Assembly: GCA_964445985.1 (NCBI GenBank)
Contig: CAYUMU010000099.1
Location: 1 to 22,800 of the forward strand
Source: CAYUMU01 sp964445985
GTDB taxonomy: Bacteria > Planctomycetota > Planctomycetia > Pirellulales > S012-138
Direction: 5' to 3'
Length of the DNA stretch: 22,800 nt
The position numbers and the translations under genes were made by a program. This document shows positions 15,064-22,800 of this stretch, one piece after another. Numbering within the stretch: position 1 is the stretch's first letter; each line of letters opens with the position of its first letter. The notes under the pieces were generated by a model that was not told where the DNA came from, ran no database searches, and was given only the letters and a program-made list of their open reading frames with translations.

Positions 15064-15951
15064 ATGCCGCCCGCGTCCCCGCTCCTCACGCCCGCCTTCC
15101 TCGCTCAGTTGGAGCGGTTGGAGCTGGTGACGCGCAAGGTATTCCGCGGCCGCATGAAGGGCGAGCGCCGCAGCAAGCGCAAGGGCCAGAGTGTCGAATT
15201 CGCCGATTTTCGCAATTACGTGCCGGGCGACGATCTGCGGTTCATCGATTGGAACACCTACGCCCGGCTCGATCGGCTGTTCTTGAAGATGTTCCTCGAG
15301 GAAGAGGATTTGCACTTCTACACGCTGATCGACGCCAGCCGTTCCATGGATTTCGGCACGCCCACCAAGCTGAACTACGCCAAGCAGCTGGCGGCCGCGC
15401 TGGGCTTCATTGGCCTGGCCCGCGCCGATCGCGTGCGGATCGAGTGCCTGGGCAAAGCGGGGCAGCGCCCCGGGCCGGCCCTCCGCGGCAGGGCCAGCGT
15501 CTGGCGAATGCTCAACTACCTCGATCAGATCGAGGCGGGCGACAGCGTGCCGCTGGCCGCCGGCGTGCGCGACTTTTGCCTCCGCAACAAAGGGCAAGGC
15601 GTGGTCGTGCTCATTTCCGACCTGATGGATAAAAACGGCTACGAAGAGGCCCTGCGCTACCTGGTGGCCCGGCAGATGGATACCTACGTGATTCAGGTGC
15701 TCTCGCACGAGGAACTGCACCCCGAACTGGTGGGCGACCTCAAGCTGGTCGATAGCGAAGACGGCGATATCGCCGAGATCACCGTGAGTGCCCCGCTGCT
15801 CAAACGCTACCAGGAAACGCTCGATGCCTTCGTGAACGGGGCCCGCGATTTTTGTGGGCGGCGAAACATGACCCACATCATGGCTCACAATCAGCTGCCA
15901 GCCGAGCAGTTGGTGGTGAATTACCTTCGCCGCCGGGGGCTCGTGCGCTAA
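15064..15951 (+). CDS. DUF58 domain protein
   Basis: 295 residues. DUF58 proteins form a conserved unit with MoxR AAA+ ATPases and von Willebrand factor A proteins, often thought to work in maturation of metal or surface enzymes. The family core is GQSVEFADFRNYVPGDDLRF with IDWNTYARLDRLFLKMF (about 42-80), then a VWA-like half: LIDASRSMDFGTPTKLNYAK, GVVVLISDLMDKNGYEEALR. It has no membrane segment, unlike longer DUF58 proteins, so it should be cytoplasmic. The stop overlaps the next start by one base (TAATG), so the two are coupled. No moxR is upstream; the preceding gene is DUF1501. Confidence 0.92.
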   Translation: MPPASPLLTPAFLAQLERLELVTRKVFRGRMKGERRSKRKGQSVEFADFRNYVPGDDLRFIDWNTYARLDRLFLKMFLEEEDLHFYTLIDASRSMDFGTPTKLNYAKQLAAALGFIGLARADRVRIECLGKAGQRPGPALRGRASVWRMLNYLDQIEAGDSVPLAAGVRDFCLRNKGQGVVVLISDLMDKNGYEEALRYLVARQMDTYVIQVLSHEELHPELVGDLKLVDSEDGDIAEITVSAPLLKRYQETLDAFVNGARDFCGRRNMTHIMAHNQLPAEQLVVNYLRRRGLVR

Positions 15952-18005
15952 TGGGCGACGCAGCCAGTTTACTCGCTCCCTGGCAATGGATGGTGCTGGC
16001 CGCGCTGCCGGTGCTGATGGTGCTGCTGTACTTCCTCAAGCTGCGCCGCGAGCCGGTGGAAGTGCCCAGCACCTTCTTATGGAAGAAGTCGATCGATGAC
16101 CTGCACGTGAACAGCCTTTGGCAGCGGCTCCGCCGCAGCCTGCTCTTGCTGTTGCAACTGCTCGTGCTGTTGTTGGCCATTTTGGCCCTGCTGCTTCCCT
16201 ACTGGGGCGAAGGCACCGTGCAGGGCGAGCGCTACATTTTCTTGATCGACAACTCGGCCAGCATGTCCGCGAGCGATCTGCCCCCCAGCCGGCTCGATCA
16301 GGCCAAGGCCCAAGTGCTTAAATTCTTGGACGAGGAAAAACGCTCGCAAGACGTGGTGATGATCGTGAGCTTTGCCGACGGCGCGCGGGTCTGGCAAGAA
16401 TTCACCACGGGCGACGCCGAACTGAAAGCGGCCCTGGGCCAGATTCAGCCGAGCAACCATCGCACCAATATCGACGACGCCCTCACCTACGCCGCCGGCC
16501 TGGCCAAAGCGGCCCGCGGCTCGGGCAGCGACAGCGACGAGCCGGCCGACAAACCGCTCCCGACCAAAATGTTCATCCTTTCCGATGGCAATTTCACGCC
16601 CCCCAGTTTTTCATTGGGCAGTCTCGAAGCCAGCTACGTGCCGCTGGGCGATAGCAAGGTTCGCAACCTGGGCATCGTGGCTTTTAGCGCCGGGCGGCCC
16701 GACGAGCGGTCCAGCGACCTGCGAATCTTCGGCCGGATTGAAAACCACGGCCCTCAAGACGAACAAGCCCTGGTCGAGCTGCGCGTGGACGGCCAGCCGG
16801 TCGATGTGAAGCAGGTGACCGTGCCTGCGGGCGGGGCCGAGAGCGTGGTGTTCACCCAAAAGCAGCTCGAAACGGCCGTGCTCGAACTTCGTTTGAATAT
16901 CGAGGACGCCCTGGCCGCCGACAATCGAGCCTGGTCGGTCGTCAATCCGCCCCGCCGGGGCAAGGTGCTGCTGGTCACGCCCGGCAACCGCCCGCTGGAG
17001 TTCGCGCTGCAAACGGGCCGCGCGCAGTCGCTGGCCGATCTGCTGATCGAATCGCCCGAGTTTCTGCGAACCGAAGCCTACCAGGGCGGGGCATCGTCCG
17101 GCCTGTTCGACTTGATCATTTACGACCGCTGCTTGCCTCCGCCGGCCCAGCCGGGCGGCAACGCGTCGCAAGTGCCCACGCCGCTTCCGCAAGCCAACAC
17201 CTGGTTCATTGGCGCGGTGCCCCAACAGGCCGACTGGGGCTGGAAGCCGGGCGCCACCTGGCCGGCGGTGGCAGTGGCCGGCCCTCAGATCATCGATCTG
17301 GAACGCACCCACCCCGTGATGCAATTGCTCGATGTCGAACGCACCCTGATTGCCGAAGCCACGCCGCTCACCCCCCCCACCGGATCGGTCACGTTGATCG
17401 ACGCCGTGGCCCAGCGGCCGATCCCAGGCGGGGATCAAGTCGAGCGGGTGCAGGTTCCCATCTTCGCCATCGCGCCTCGCCAGGGCTACGAAGACGCCGT
17501 GCTCGGTTTCAGCCTGGTCGATGAACAAGGCCCCAACACCGATTGGTTCAAACGCCGCAGTTTTGCCGCCCTGGTGCTCAATATATTGCAGTACCTGGGG
17601 GGAGCCCAAAGCGTGGGAGCCGCCGAAAGCATCCGGCCGGGAGAGCGGGTCGAAATCCAAACCCCCACGGCCGCCGATACGCTGCAAGTGGTCACGCCCA
17701 GCGGCAAAACGGCGGAAGCGGCCCGAGCCCCCGGCAATGTATTTCGCTATTTGGGAACCGAAGAGTTGGGCGTTTACGAGGTTCGCGAGGGGGGGCAAGT
17801 GGTGGAGCGGTTTGCCGTAAACCTGTTTGACAGCCAGGAAAGCAACCTCAAGCCCAGGGCCGAACTCGATTTTGAGTGGAACAAAATTCGGGCTGAAACG
17901 GATACACGCCCTCAACCCCGCGATGGCTGGAAAAACTTGCTGTTCCTGGCCCTGCTGGTGCTGTTGATTGAGTGGTATATCTACAACCGTCGGGTATATT
18001 TGTAG
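15951..18005 (+). CDS. BatA-type VWA membrane protein
   Basis: 684 residues from the ATG at 15951, which overlaps the DUF58 stop. The N-terminal BatA domain (about 8-90) holds two membrane segments, WMVLAALPVLMVLLYFLKLR and SLLLLLQLLVLLLAILALLL, with PSTFLWKKSIDDL between. A VWA domain follows with an intact metal site, Asp100-x-Ser102-x-Ser104 in LIDNSASMSASDLPPSR, and MFILSDGNF further on. The middle (about 270-620) is a beta-rich region with CARDB- and glutamine-amidotransferase-like features (VLLVTPGNRPLEFALQTG). A final membrane segment (LLFLALLVLLIEWYIYNRR) near the C-terminus anchors it. It probably works with DUF58 at the membrane; what it acts on is unknown. Confidence 0.9.
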   Translation: MGDAASLLAPWQWMVLAALPVLMVLLYFLKLRREPVEVPSTFLWKKSIDDLHVNSLWQRLRRSLLLLLQLLVLLLAILALLLPYWGEGTVQGERYIFLIDNSASMSASDLPPSRLDQAKAQVLKFLDEEKRSQDVVMIVSFADGARVWQEFTTGDAELKAALGQIQPSNHRTNIDDALTYAAGLAKAARGSGSDSDEPADKPLPTKMFILSDGNFTPPSFSLGSLEASYVPLGDSKVRNLGIVAFSAGRPDERSSDLRIFGRIENHGPQDEQALVELRVDGQPVDVKQVTVPAGGAESVVFTQKQLETAVLELRLNIEDALAADNRAWSVVNPPRRGKVLLVTPGNRPLEFALQTGRAQSLADLLIESPEFLRTEAYQGGASSGLFDLIIYDRCLPPPAQPGGNASQVPTPLPQANTWFIGAVPQQADWGWKPGATWPAVAVAGPQIIDLERTHPVMQLLDVERTLIAEATPLTPPTGSVTLIDAVAQRPIPGGDQVERVQVPIFAIAPRQGYEDAVLGFSLVDEQGPNTDWFKRRSFAALVLNILQYLGGAQSVGAAESIRPGERVEIQTPTAADTLQVVTPSGKTAEAARAPGNVFRYLGTEELGVYEVREGGQVVERFAVNLFDSQESNLKPRAELDFEWNKIRAETDTRPQPRDGWKNLLFLALLVLLIEWYIYNRRVYL

Positions 18006-18197
18006 CTTCGGCGGGGGGCGGCTCCCGGCCACCCCCTCGGTTGGCTGGAGCAAGCGGGTCCGCCCTCCCCCCAAAAATTTGGTGATAACGGCTTGGAATT
18101 TGCCGTTCCTTTCGGGATGCGTTAAGTCGCTGCTAACTAACACCTTTCACACTTTGTGCGGTCAATCAGCGTGAAGCTCGGCGCGGAAAGAAAATCG

Positions 18198-18983
18198 ATG
18201 GCAAGCCAAACCAAGGCCAACACGTGGGAAGTTGAAGAATCGCCGCGCGAAGTCGAGCACTCGCTGAGCGGTGAAGGCGACGACGCAGCGTCAAAAAAGA
18301 AGAAAGTGCTCAACCGGATCGTCGAGAATCGGCTCATCAACAAGCTGAGCTACGAAGAGTACCGCGACCACGTCCGCGACGTCTACGACGGTCGCCAGGG
18401 ATCGTTCCTGCTCACCTGCAGCACGCTCTCGCTCCATCTGTCGCTCGGCGAGCGGCTTTTCCGCCGCCGCAAGTTCGACCTGCATGGCGCCAAGCGAATT
18501 CTCGATGTCGGCAGCGGCGCCGGGCAAATTGCCAAGCACCTGCTTCGCTTTGCCGATCGCGACGCCAGCATCACCTGTTTCGACCTCTCGCTCGGCATGG
18601 TCCGCCGCGCCATCAAGCGGCTCAAAAACGATTCCCCCAGCTTCCTCGTGGCCGATCTCACCCGGTTGCCCTTCGCCTCGGGCAGCTTTGACTGCGTCAC
18701 CTGCGGCTACGTGCTGGAGCATTTGCCCGACCCGCGATTGGGCCTCTCGGAACTGGCCCGCGTGCTGACCACTGGCGGCCGCATGTTGCTGATGGCGACC
18801 GAAGACAATTTCGGCGGCGCCCTCACCAGCCGCTTCTGGCGCTGCCGCACCTACAACCGCAAAGAGCTGCAGTCCATTTGCCACGACATGGGCCTGGCCT
18901 GGAAGCAAGAGCTGTGGTTCACGCCCATGCACCGGCTGCTTAAAGCGGGCGGAATTTGCGTGGAAATTGAAAAACAGGCCTGA
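18198..18983 (+). CDS. Class I SAM-dependent methyltransferase
   Basis: 261 residues. The Rossmann fold shows motif I at 101-110 (ILDVGSGAGQ), the acidic ribose-binding Asp129 in CFDLSLGMVRRA, VADLTRLPFASGSFDCVTCG (151-170) and YVLEHLPDPRLGLSELARVL. This is the Methyltransf_11 type, acting on small molecules, lipids or quinones; the substrate cannot be told. The N-terminus has a Lys-rich stretch (33-37). The ATG at 18198 has GGAAAG upstream and beats the in-frame GTG at 18156. It starts 192 bases after the VWA gene, so it is likely a separate transcript. It ends 18 bases before the pseudopilin-like gene. Confidence 0.88.
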   Translation: MASQTKANTWEVEESPREVEHSLSGEGDDAASKKKKVLNRIVENRLINKLSYEEYRDHVRDVYDGRQGSFLLTCSTLSLHLSLGERLFRRRKFDLHGAKRILDVGSGAGQIAKHLLRFADRDASITCFDLSLGMVRRAIKRLKNDSPSFLVADLTRLPFASGSFDCVTCGYVLEHLPDPRLGLSELARVLTTGGRMLLMATEDNFGGALTSRFWRCRTYNRKELQSICHDMGLAWKQELWFTPMHRLLKAGGICVEIEKQA

Positions 18984-19001
18984 CCGACCTCGGGAGTAAC
19001 G

Positions 19002-19967
19002 ATGGCTGTTGAAGCGCGGCGGTTTACGCTGCTCAACGTGGTGGTTGTGCTGCTGGTGCTGCTGTTTGGCCTGGTGCTGATCATGTACTACGTGGCCAGG
19101 GTCAAGCAAAACAGCCTGCGCGAATCGACCGCGGCCCGCATGGTCGCCATTTATAAGAGCCTGGAGGTCTACCAAACCCGGCAAGGTTTCTTCCCGGGCT
19201 ATCGCGTGCTTCAGGCCGAAACTGCCGCCGGCCAGGCCACGCCCGCCAGTTGGGCATTCGCCATTTTGCCCTACTTTGAAAACGAAGAAACGGCCATCAT
19301 TTACGCCAAGTATGGGCCGGACGCTCCACCCCAAACCCGCGGCCAACAGCCCACCGAACGCCTCCCCCTGTTCCTTGCTACCGGCTCCGATCGCGACTCG
19401 GGGCCTGCCCTGAGCTTTGTGGTCAACACGGGCCTCCCCGACGGCCAGGCCACGCCTCAAGTCCCCGCCGACTGGCCCGCCAACGGCATCTGCCACGACC
19501 TGTTTCCCGCGCGCGTTGATGGGGAGCAGGTCGCCACCAGCCGGGTTAGCGCGGCCTTCATTCAAAACCACGATGGGCTCGACGCAACTCTGCTGCTTGC
19601 CGAGAACACCGCGGCCGGCAATTGGACCGATACCGAAGAACCCCAGGTCGGCTTCGTGTGGCTCCCCACGTTGAATCCGCCGCCGGTTGCCCGCGTGAAC
19701 GGCCGAGCCCCGGCCCTGAGCTCGGTCGAAAACCCCTATCATTTGGCGCGGCCGTCGAGCCGGTTCCCCACCACGGCCACGGTGCTGTATGCCAGCGGCA
19801 AGCGCGAATTCATGTCGAGCGACATCGATTACCTGGTGTATATGCGGCTGATGTGCCCCGCCGACGCCCTGGCCGCCCCGGCAGGCGCCAACCCCGGCTA
19901 TCAACTCCCCAGCGAACTAACCCCCCTCCCCGAAGGCCCCGCGCCGGAAGCTTCGCCGCTGGAGTGA
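19002..19967 (+). CDS. DUF1559-like pseudopilin lacking processing residues
   Basis: 321 residues. The N-terminus RRFTLLNVVVVLLVLLFGLV resembles a type IV prepilin helix, followed by MVAIYKSLEVYQTRQGFFPG and AFAILPYFENEETAIIYAKY, which match DUF1559, the expanded planctomycete family. The usual Gly before Phe and Glu at +5 are replaced by Arg and Asn, so prepilin peptidase probably does not cut it and it should stay as a single-pass membrane protein. A long variable region is followed by YASGKREFMSSDIDYLVYMR. GGGAG lies 6 bases before the ATG. It is likely co-transcribed with the methyltransferase. Confidence 0.82.
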   Translation: MAVEARRFTLLNVVVVLLVLLFGLVLIMYYVARVKQNSLRESTAARMVAIYKSLEVYQTRQGFFPGYRVLQAETAAGQATPASWAFAILPYFENEETAIIYAKYGPDAPPQTRGQQPTERLPLFLATGSDRDSGPALSFVVNTGLPDGQATPQVPADWPANGICHDLFPARVDGEQVATSRVSAAFIQNHDGLDATLLLAENTAAGNWTDTEEPQVGFVWLPTLNPPPVARVNGRAPALSSVENPYHLARPSSRFPTTATVLYASGKREFMSSDIDYLVYMRLMCPADALAAPAGANPGYQLPSELTPLPEGPAPEASPLE

Positions 19968-20110
19968 TCCCAGGCCACTATTCTTTCGGCTTTTGCTGGC
20001 GAGCGAATGAAGATGCGTGCGGAGTGCTGAATTCGGAGTTCGGAGTGGGCAACGTCGTGCCATCCGACGCGGATTGGCGTTGAGACTTGATAAACCCTTA
20101 CGAGCCCGTC

Positions 20111-20153
20111 ATTCCCGCGAAGAGCCTGCCCTCGTGAAGACGGGGGCGGGAAT
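20111..20153. repeat. Intergenic inverted repeat
   Basis: ATTCCCGC (20111-20118) pairs with GCGGGAAT (20146-20153). CGTC before and CCAGG after the stems are the edges of the 'CGTCATTCCCGC ... GCGGGAATCCAGG' repeat seen in many bacterial genomes, and the 11420-11439 hairpin is a related form. The 259-base spacer (19968-20226) also has a short GGAGTTCGGAGT echo near 20036; I see no gene there. Confidence 0.6.
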
Positions 20154-20226
20154 CCAGGACACGAAAGTGGACGTACGAATGGCCAGCAGATCGAAACGAT
20201 ATATTTGCCCTCTGGGATGAAAGGCT

Positions 20227-20514
20227 ATGAAGGACCGATTTCGAACATTGCAGGTTGGCGACCGAGTGCGACTGCTATGCGTGCCCGAGGCCGACCTGCA
20301 ACAGCGCGAACGTGAAATTCGCGAAGGCGGGGAATTGCCTGGCTGGACAGCGGATACCCTGGAACGCATTCTAAAGCTTGATCCCATCGTCACCATCGAT
20401 CGAATGGACGAATATGGTTACCCGTGGTTCGACTATGAATTCGTGGGGCCGGATGGAGAAACGGAAGAACACTCAATCGCCATCATGGAAGATGACTCGT
20501 GGGAACTTGCCTGA
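20227..20514 (+). CDS. Small acidic protein, unknown function
   Basis: 95 residues. It begins with FRTLQVGDRVRLLCVPEADL, a small beta-barrel-like start, continues through a charged helix (QQREREIREGGELPGWTADT) and ends in an acidic beta-rich part (DYEFVGPDGETEEHSIAIME). AAAGG lies just upstream of the ATG at 20227. Codon use and length look like a real gene, and I recall similar short proteins in planctomycetes, but I do not recognise a named family. It sits alone between repeats. Confidence 0.7.
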   Translation: MKDRFRTLQVGDRVRLLCVPEADLQQREREIREGGELPGWTADTLERILKLDPIVTIDRMDEYGYPWFDYEFVGPDGETEEHSIAIMEDDSWELA

Positions 20515-20520
20515 GCAAAT

Positions 20521-20546
20521 GTAGGGCAGGCAAATGCCTGCCCTAC
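20521..20546. repeat. Perfect 12-base-stem hairpin after the small acidic gene
   Basis: GTAGGGCAGGCA (20521-20532) and TGCCTGCCCTAC (20535-20546) form a stem with a 2-base loop, six bases after the stop at 20514. It lacks a T-run but is strong enough to stall transcription; it is also a repeat type I recall from other planctomycetes. Confidence 0.75.
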
Positions 20547-20556
20547 GCTCACTTTA

Positions 20557-20722
20557 GTCCCGCAGGGACGATAGGTTGTAGCCACGGGCGCCAGTGGAAA
20601 CGGAAACGCCGCAATCCCCAAGTCCCGCAGGGAACGAACACCGCAATTCCGACGCGGCATCTCCTGCCGTCCCTTAGGGACTGACGAACGGATGGGAGCC
20701 GACCCTGGGCTAGCGCCCAGGG
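20557..20722. repeat. Cluster of GTCCC(N3)GGGAC mini-hairpins and one GC hairpin
   Basis: GTCCCGCAGGGAC (20557-20569), a near copy GTCCCGCAGGGAA (20622-20634) and GTCCCTTAGGGAC (20669-20681) recur at about 50-65 base intervals, followed by CCCTGGGC/GCCCAGGG (20703-20722). With copies A and C they fill the spacer 20515-20974, which has no gene. Confidence 0.7.
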
Positions 20723-20762
20723 CTACAACATTTCGCCGCTTCGCGGCTGCCGGGTCGGAGCG

Positions 20763-20810
20763 GGTGGCACGCCCCCCTGAGCCCCAGCGAAGGGCGTGGC
20801 GGCAGCGGGG
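20763..20810 (-). repeat. Palindromic dispersed repeat, family A, copy 3
   Basis: The core CAGCGAAGGGCGT (20785-20797) is the reverse complement of the cores at 49-61 and 3339-3351, and the flanks match too (GTGGCACGCCCCCCTGAGCC on the plus strand). Orientation is opposite to copies 1 and 2, so the element is not fixed with respect to the direction of the adjacent gene. Confidence 0.75.
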
Positions 20811-20880
20811 TTTGGCCAGAACGCACGCGGGATAACGCCCGGCCAGGCGTTCGCTCTTCGCCCGACCGGCCCCACCATTT

Positions 20881-20966
20881 TCCTACGCTTCAACCTCGCT
20901 GTACATTGCAAAGCTCCCCGGCGTCCAACCCCCAACCACGCTCTTCATACCTCAGGCGCCACCTGA
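20881..20966 (+). repeat. Dispersed repeat, family C, copy 2
   Basis: It starts TCCTACGCTTCAACCTCGCT and aligns with the minus strand of 1211-1299. It ends 9 bases before the stop codon of the WD40 gene (on the minus strand), so it occupies that gene's immediate 3' flank. Confidence 0.75.
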
Positions 20967-20974
20967 CCGCGAAT

Positions 20975-22800
20975 CTACTCTTGGCACAGGACGGGGCCGA
21001 TACGCACTCCATCCAGGGCCGTTGTTACCAATATATTCCCGTGCGCTCCATAGTTTATCGATGTAATCTCACCGCGATGCATCTCACACACCTTTACCTC
21101 CGTGAACATGGATGAGTCGATGACATGAATGCGTCCGTCGCTGTCGCCGATCAGAAGATGTTTCCCATCTGGCGAAAATCTAGCCGGCAAATTTGGGCGT
21201 CTCATAAAGGCGATCGTCGGAATGCTCCATCCTGAAAATTCGACCGAAGCAATTGGACGGTCCTGCCCTATTCTCCACCACGTTAGCGTTGTTATCTTCT
21301 CGGACTCCTTGTTCGAACGCGTCCCAATGGCAACGATTTGATTTCCGTCGGGCGCGGCGACCACACCACGGACATTCTCAGATGTCTCTTTTGTATAGAC
21401 TGGCTTTCCCGTCTCCACGGAGACAACTACTATGCGTTTTGCACCCCCAAATGCAGATTCACTTTTGCGCTGCAGCGTGAGAAGCCGGCTTACATCATTT
21501 GGCATGAACTCGGCGCTCTCGAACAAGTGTGAGTTGTCCAGAGGCATAAAGACGGCTTTCTGGGTTTCTAACGAATAGACCGCGATAAGGCGATTCGCAA
21601 CTTGATAGACCAGGCGTTCGCGATTAAATGACGCCCTGGTGATCAATTCCGATAGGTTCACGGTGCCGTCCAACGGATTGAAGTAGGTGCGTTCACTCTT
21701 TCCATCCCAGGTTGGCAAGGTGACTCGCTCTATTAATTCGCCGCTCTTGCCGTTCCGAAGGATCGCAGTTGCATTGGCTTGCACAACTCCCAGCATTGCG
21801 TCCTTCCACAATCCGATGAGTCCTCTATCAGCCGTCCGCCATCGTTGCTTTTTCTGGCGCCAATCCCATGCAGAGACCGTGTCGCTCCCCTCCAGGAACA
21901 ATGTCTCGTCATTTTCCGAGAAGGCGGCCTTCCACCACGCTTCTTCTCCCTTGGTGGCTGGCAACTCGGTCCGGGTGTTTACATCAAACAGCCGCACTCG
22001 AAATTGTGTGCCAACTCCCAAATATCGCCCATCGTTGGAAAATGCAAGTTGTCCAACGTCATACGTCAGAGCGATTTCCCCTATTTTCTCGCCCGAAGGA
22101 ATCCGGATAAGACGAATCACTCCAAGTTTCTCCGTTGGCATGGCAGCGACGTCGCCACGCGTTGCCAAGGCAATACTCGTCCGTGACGATGTTCCTTGCG
22201 GTGCGTCGTACCGGAATGCCTCGTTCCCCGACCTGGTTGAAAATACTCTCGCAATGCCACGGTTGTTCCAGAATGCCGCCAAAGATCCATCGTCAGTCAA
22301 AATCCCGTTGAAGTTAAGAAACTCGCCCCGTAAACCGAATTTCCCACCGCGAAACGGGTCGAAGACACCGGCGTCGGCAACGGCGAATTCCTCCCTTAGC
22401 CGGCGGCCAAGGTCCGTCCGATAGATGCTTTCTCCATTCTCAATACTCCAGCCCTCGACAACATCCGCGGAATCCAAGGAGACAACAACCGTGCCGTCCA
22501 ACGAAAACGCGAGGTCGCTAAGATGCCGGCCTTGGTGGAACTCGATTCGCTGCTTGGCACGTCGTGTACTCACGTCGTACACAAGCAGAGCCCCGGCCTC
22601 GTTGTCGGCGAGGGCCAGTAATTTCCCGTTGTGTGCCACTGAGAATGCGGAGGAAAACAATTTCTCGCGGTCGGGAGACCCAATCATTCCCGTCCGTTCA
22701 CCTTTTTCCACGTCCCATAGCGCTACGGCTGTTCCACTCTCACTGATATACCCGCCTCGGCTGTAACTTGAACTTGTTCGGGTCCATGCATTAAAATTCC
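20975..22800 (-). CDS. Large WD40-repeat protein, 5' end outside the window
   Basis: At least 608 residues. A GTG at 22711 could start it, but the frame stays open to the window edge and the part upstream reads like another blade (YISESGTAVALWDVEKGERT), so the gene is partial. Blades are visible throughout: FSVAHNGKLLALADNEAGAL, LAFSLDGTVVVSLDSADVVE, LAFSNDGRYLGVGTQFRVRL, GVVAAPDGNQIVAIGTRSN, and RFSPDGKHLLIGDSDGRIHV before the end, with MHRGEITSINYGAHGNILVT closing the last blade. It may form one or two propellers. The first part beyond the edge may hold a kinase or signal sequence, as in many planctomycete WD40 proteins; that cannot be seen. It is less GC-rich than the central genes, like the WD40 gene at 1702-3024. 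Confidence 0.88.
   Translation of the reverse strand, partial: NFNAWTRTSSSYSRGGYISESGTAVALWDVEKGERTGMIGSPDREKLFSSAFSVAHNGKLLALADNEAGALLVYDVSTRRAKQRIEFHQGRHLSDLAFSLDGTVVVSLDSADVVEGWSIENGESIYRTDLGRRLREEFAVADAGVFDPFRGGKFGLRGEFLNFNGILTDDGSLAAFWNNRGIARVFSTRSGNEAFRYDAPQGTSSRTSIALATRGDVAAMPTEKLGVIRLIRIPSGEKIGEIALTYDVGQLAFSNDGRYLGVGTQFRVRLFDVNTRTELPATKGEEAWWKAAFSENDETLFLEGSDTVSAWDWRQKKQRWRTADRGLIGLWKDAMLGVVQANATAILRNGKSGELIERVTLPTWDGKSERTYFNPLDGTVNLSELITRASFNRERLVYQVANRLIAVYSLETQKAVFMPLDNSHLFESAEFMPNDVSRLLTLQRKSESAFGGAKRIVVVSVETGKPVYTKETSENVRGVVAAPDGNQIVAIGTRSNKESEKITTLTWWRIGQDRPIASVEFSGWSIPTIAFMRRPNLPARFSPDGKHLLIGDSDGRIHVIDSSMFTEVKVCEMHRGEITSINYGAHGNILVTTALDGVRIGPVLCQE

Noticed and set aside
15034..15888. 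A 284-codon frame on the minus strand
   Set aside because: Antisense to the DUF58 gene, which has full family motifs.
16611..18143. A 510-codon frame on the minus strand
   Set aside because: Antisense to the VWA protein; Gly/Arg/Gln-rich with no recognisable domain.
18291..19904. A 537-codon frame on the minus strand
   Set aside because: Antisense to both the methyltransferase and the pseudopilin; no motifs and composition of a shadow frame.
1..22800. tRNA, rRNA or riboswitch
   Set aside because: No cloverleaf or rRNA core motif was found by eye, and no trp leader peptide lies before trpE, which follows gpmA directly.

Overview
The window reads as chromosomal DNA of a planctomycete, most likely of the order Pirellulales. 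The grounds are a Tat-exported DUF1501 protein, a DUF1559-like pseudopilin, a stand-alone EboE homologue, WD40 and TPR lipoproteins, weak or absent Shine-Dalgarno signals, GC-rich core genes and intergenic DNA full of short palindromic repeats. This is inference from gene families; no rRNA or tRNA is present to confirm it.

Layout. (1) Positions 1-3395, minus strand, accessory in character: a TPR lipoprotein, a WD40-repeat protein and, overlapping the WD40 start, the frameshifted remnant of a small gene, all set among dispersed repeats. (2) 3396-7579, minus strand: chorismate mutase (aroH), an EboE-like TIM-barrel protein, phosphoglycerate mutase (gpmA) and anthranilate synthase component I (trpE), i.e. 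glycolysis and chorismate-using aromatic metabolism. (3) 8113-10932, plus strand: ABC-2 permease, SCO1/SenC copper chaperone, DUF420 membrane protein and a small CPMC protein, the last pairs coupled by ATGA overlaps, then yacG. This looks like part of a cytochrome-oxidase assembly locus. (4) A convergent spacer with at least seven hairpins, then dcd and nth on the minus strand. (5) 13325-19967, plus strand: DUF1501 protein, DUF58 protein, BatA-type von Willebrand factor A membrane protein (1-base overlap with DUF58), a class I methyltransferase and a DUF1559-like pseudopilin. (6) 19968-22800: a small acidic protein, about 450 bases of repeats, and a large WD40 protein on the minus strand whose 5' end runs off the window.

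Most genes are recognisable households. The parts worth a second look are: the repeat landscape (a palindromic element present three times, an ~87-base element present twice, C-rich G-poor tracts ending at two gene starts, and a hairpin array); a gene remnant split at a run of seven G; an ABC permease with no ATPase and no standard start where homology should begin; a prepilin-like motif in a DUF420 protein; and a pseudopilin lacking the processing residues. I did not find a clear new defence or mobile system.
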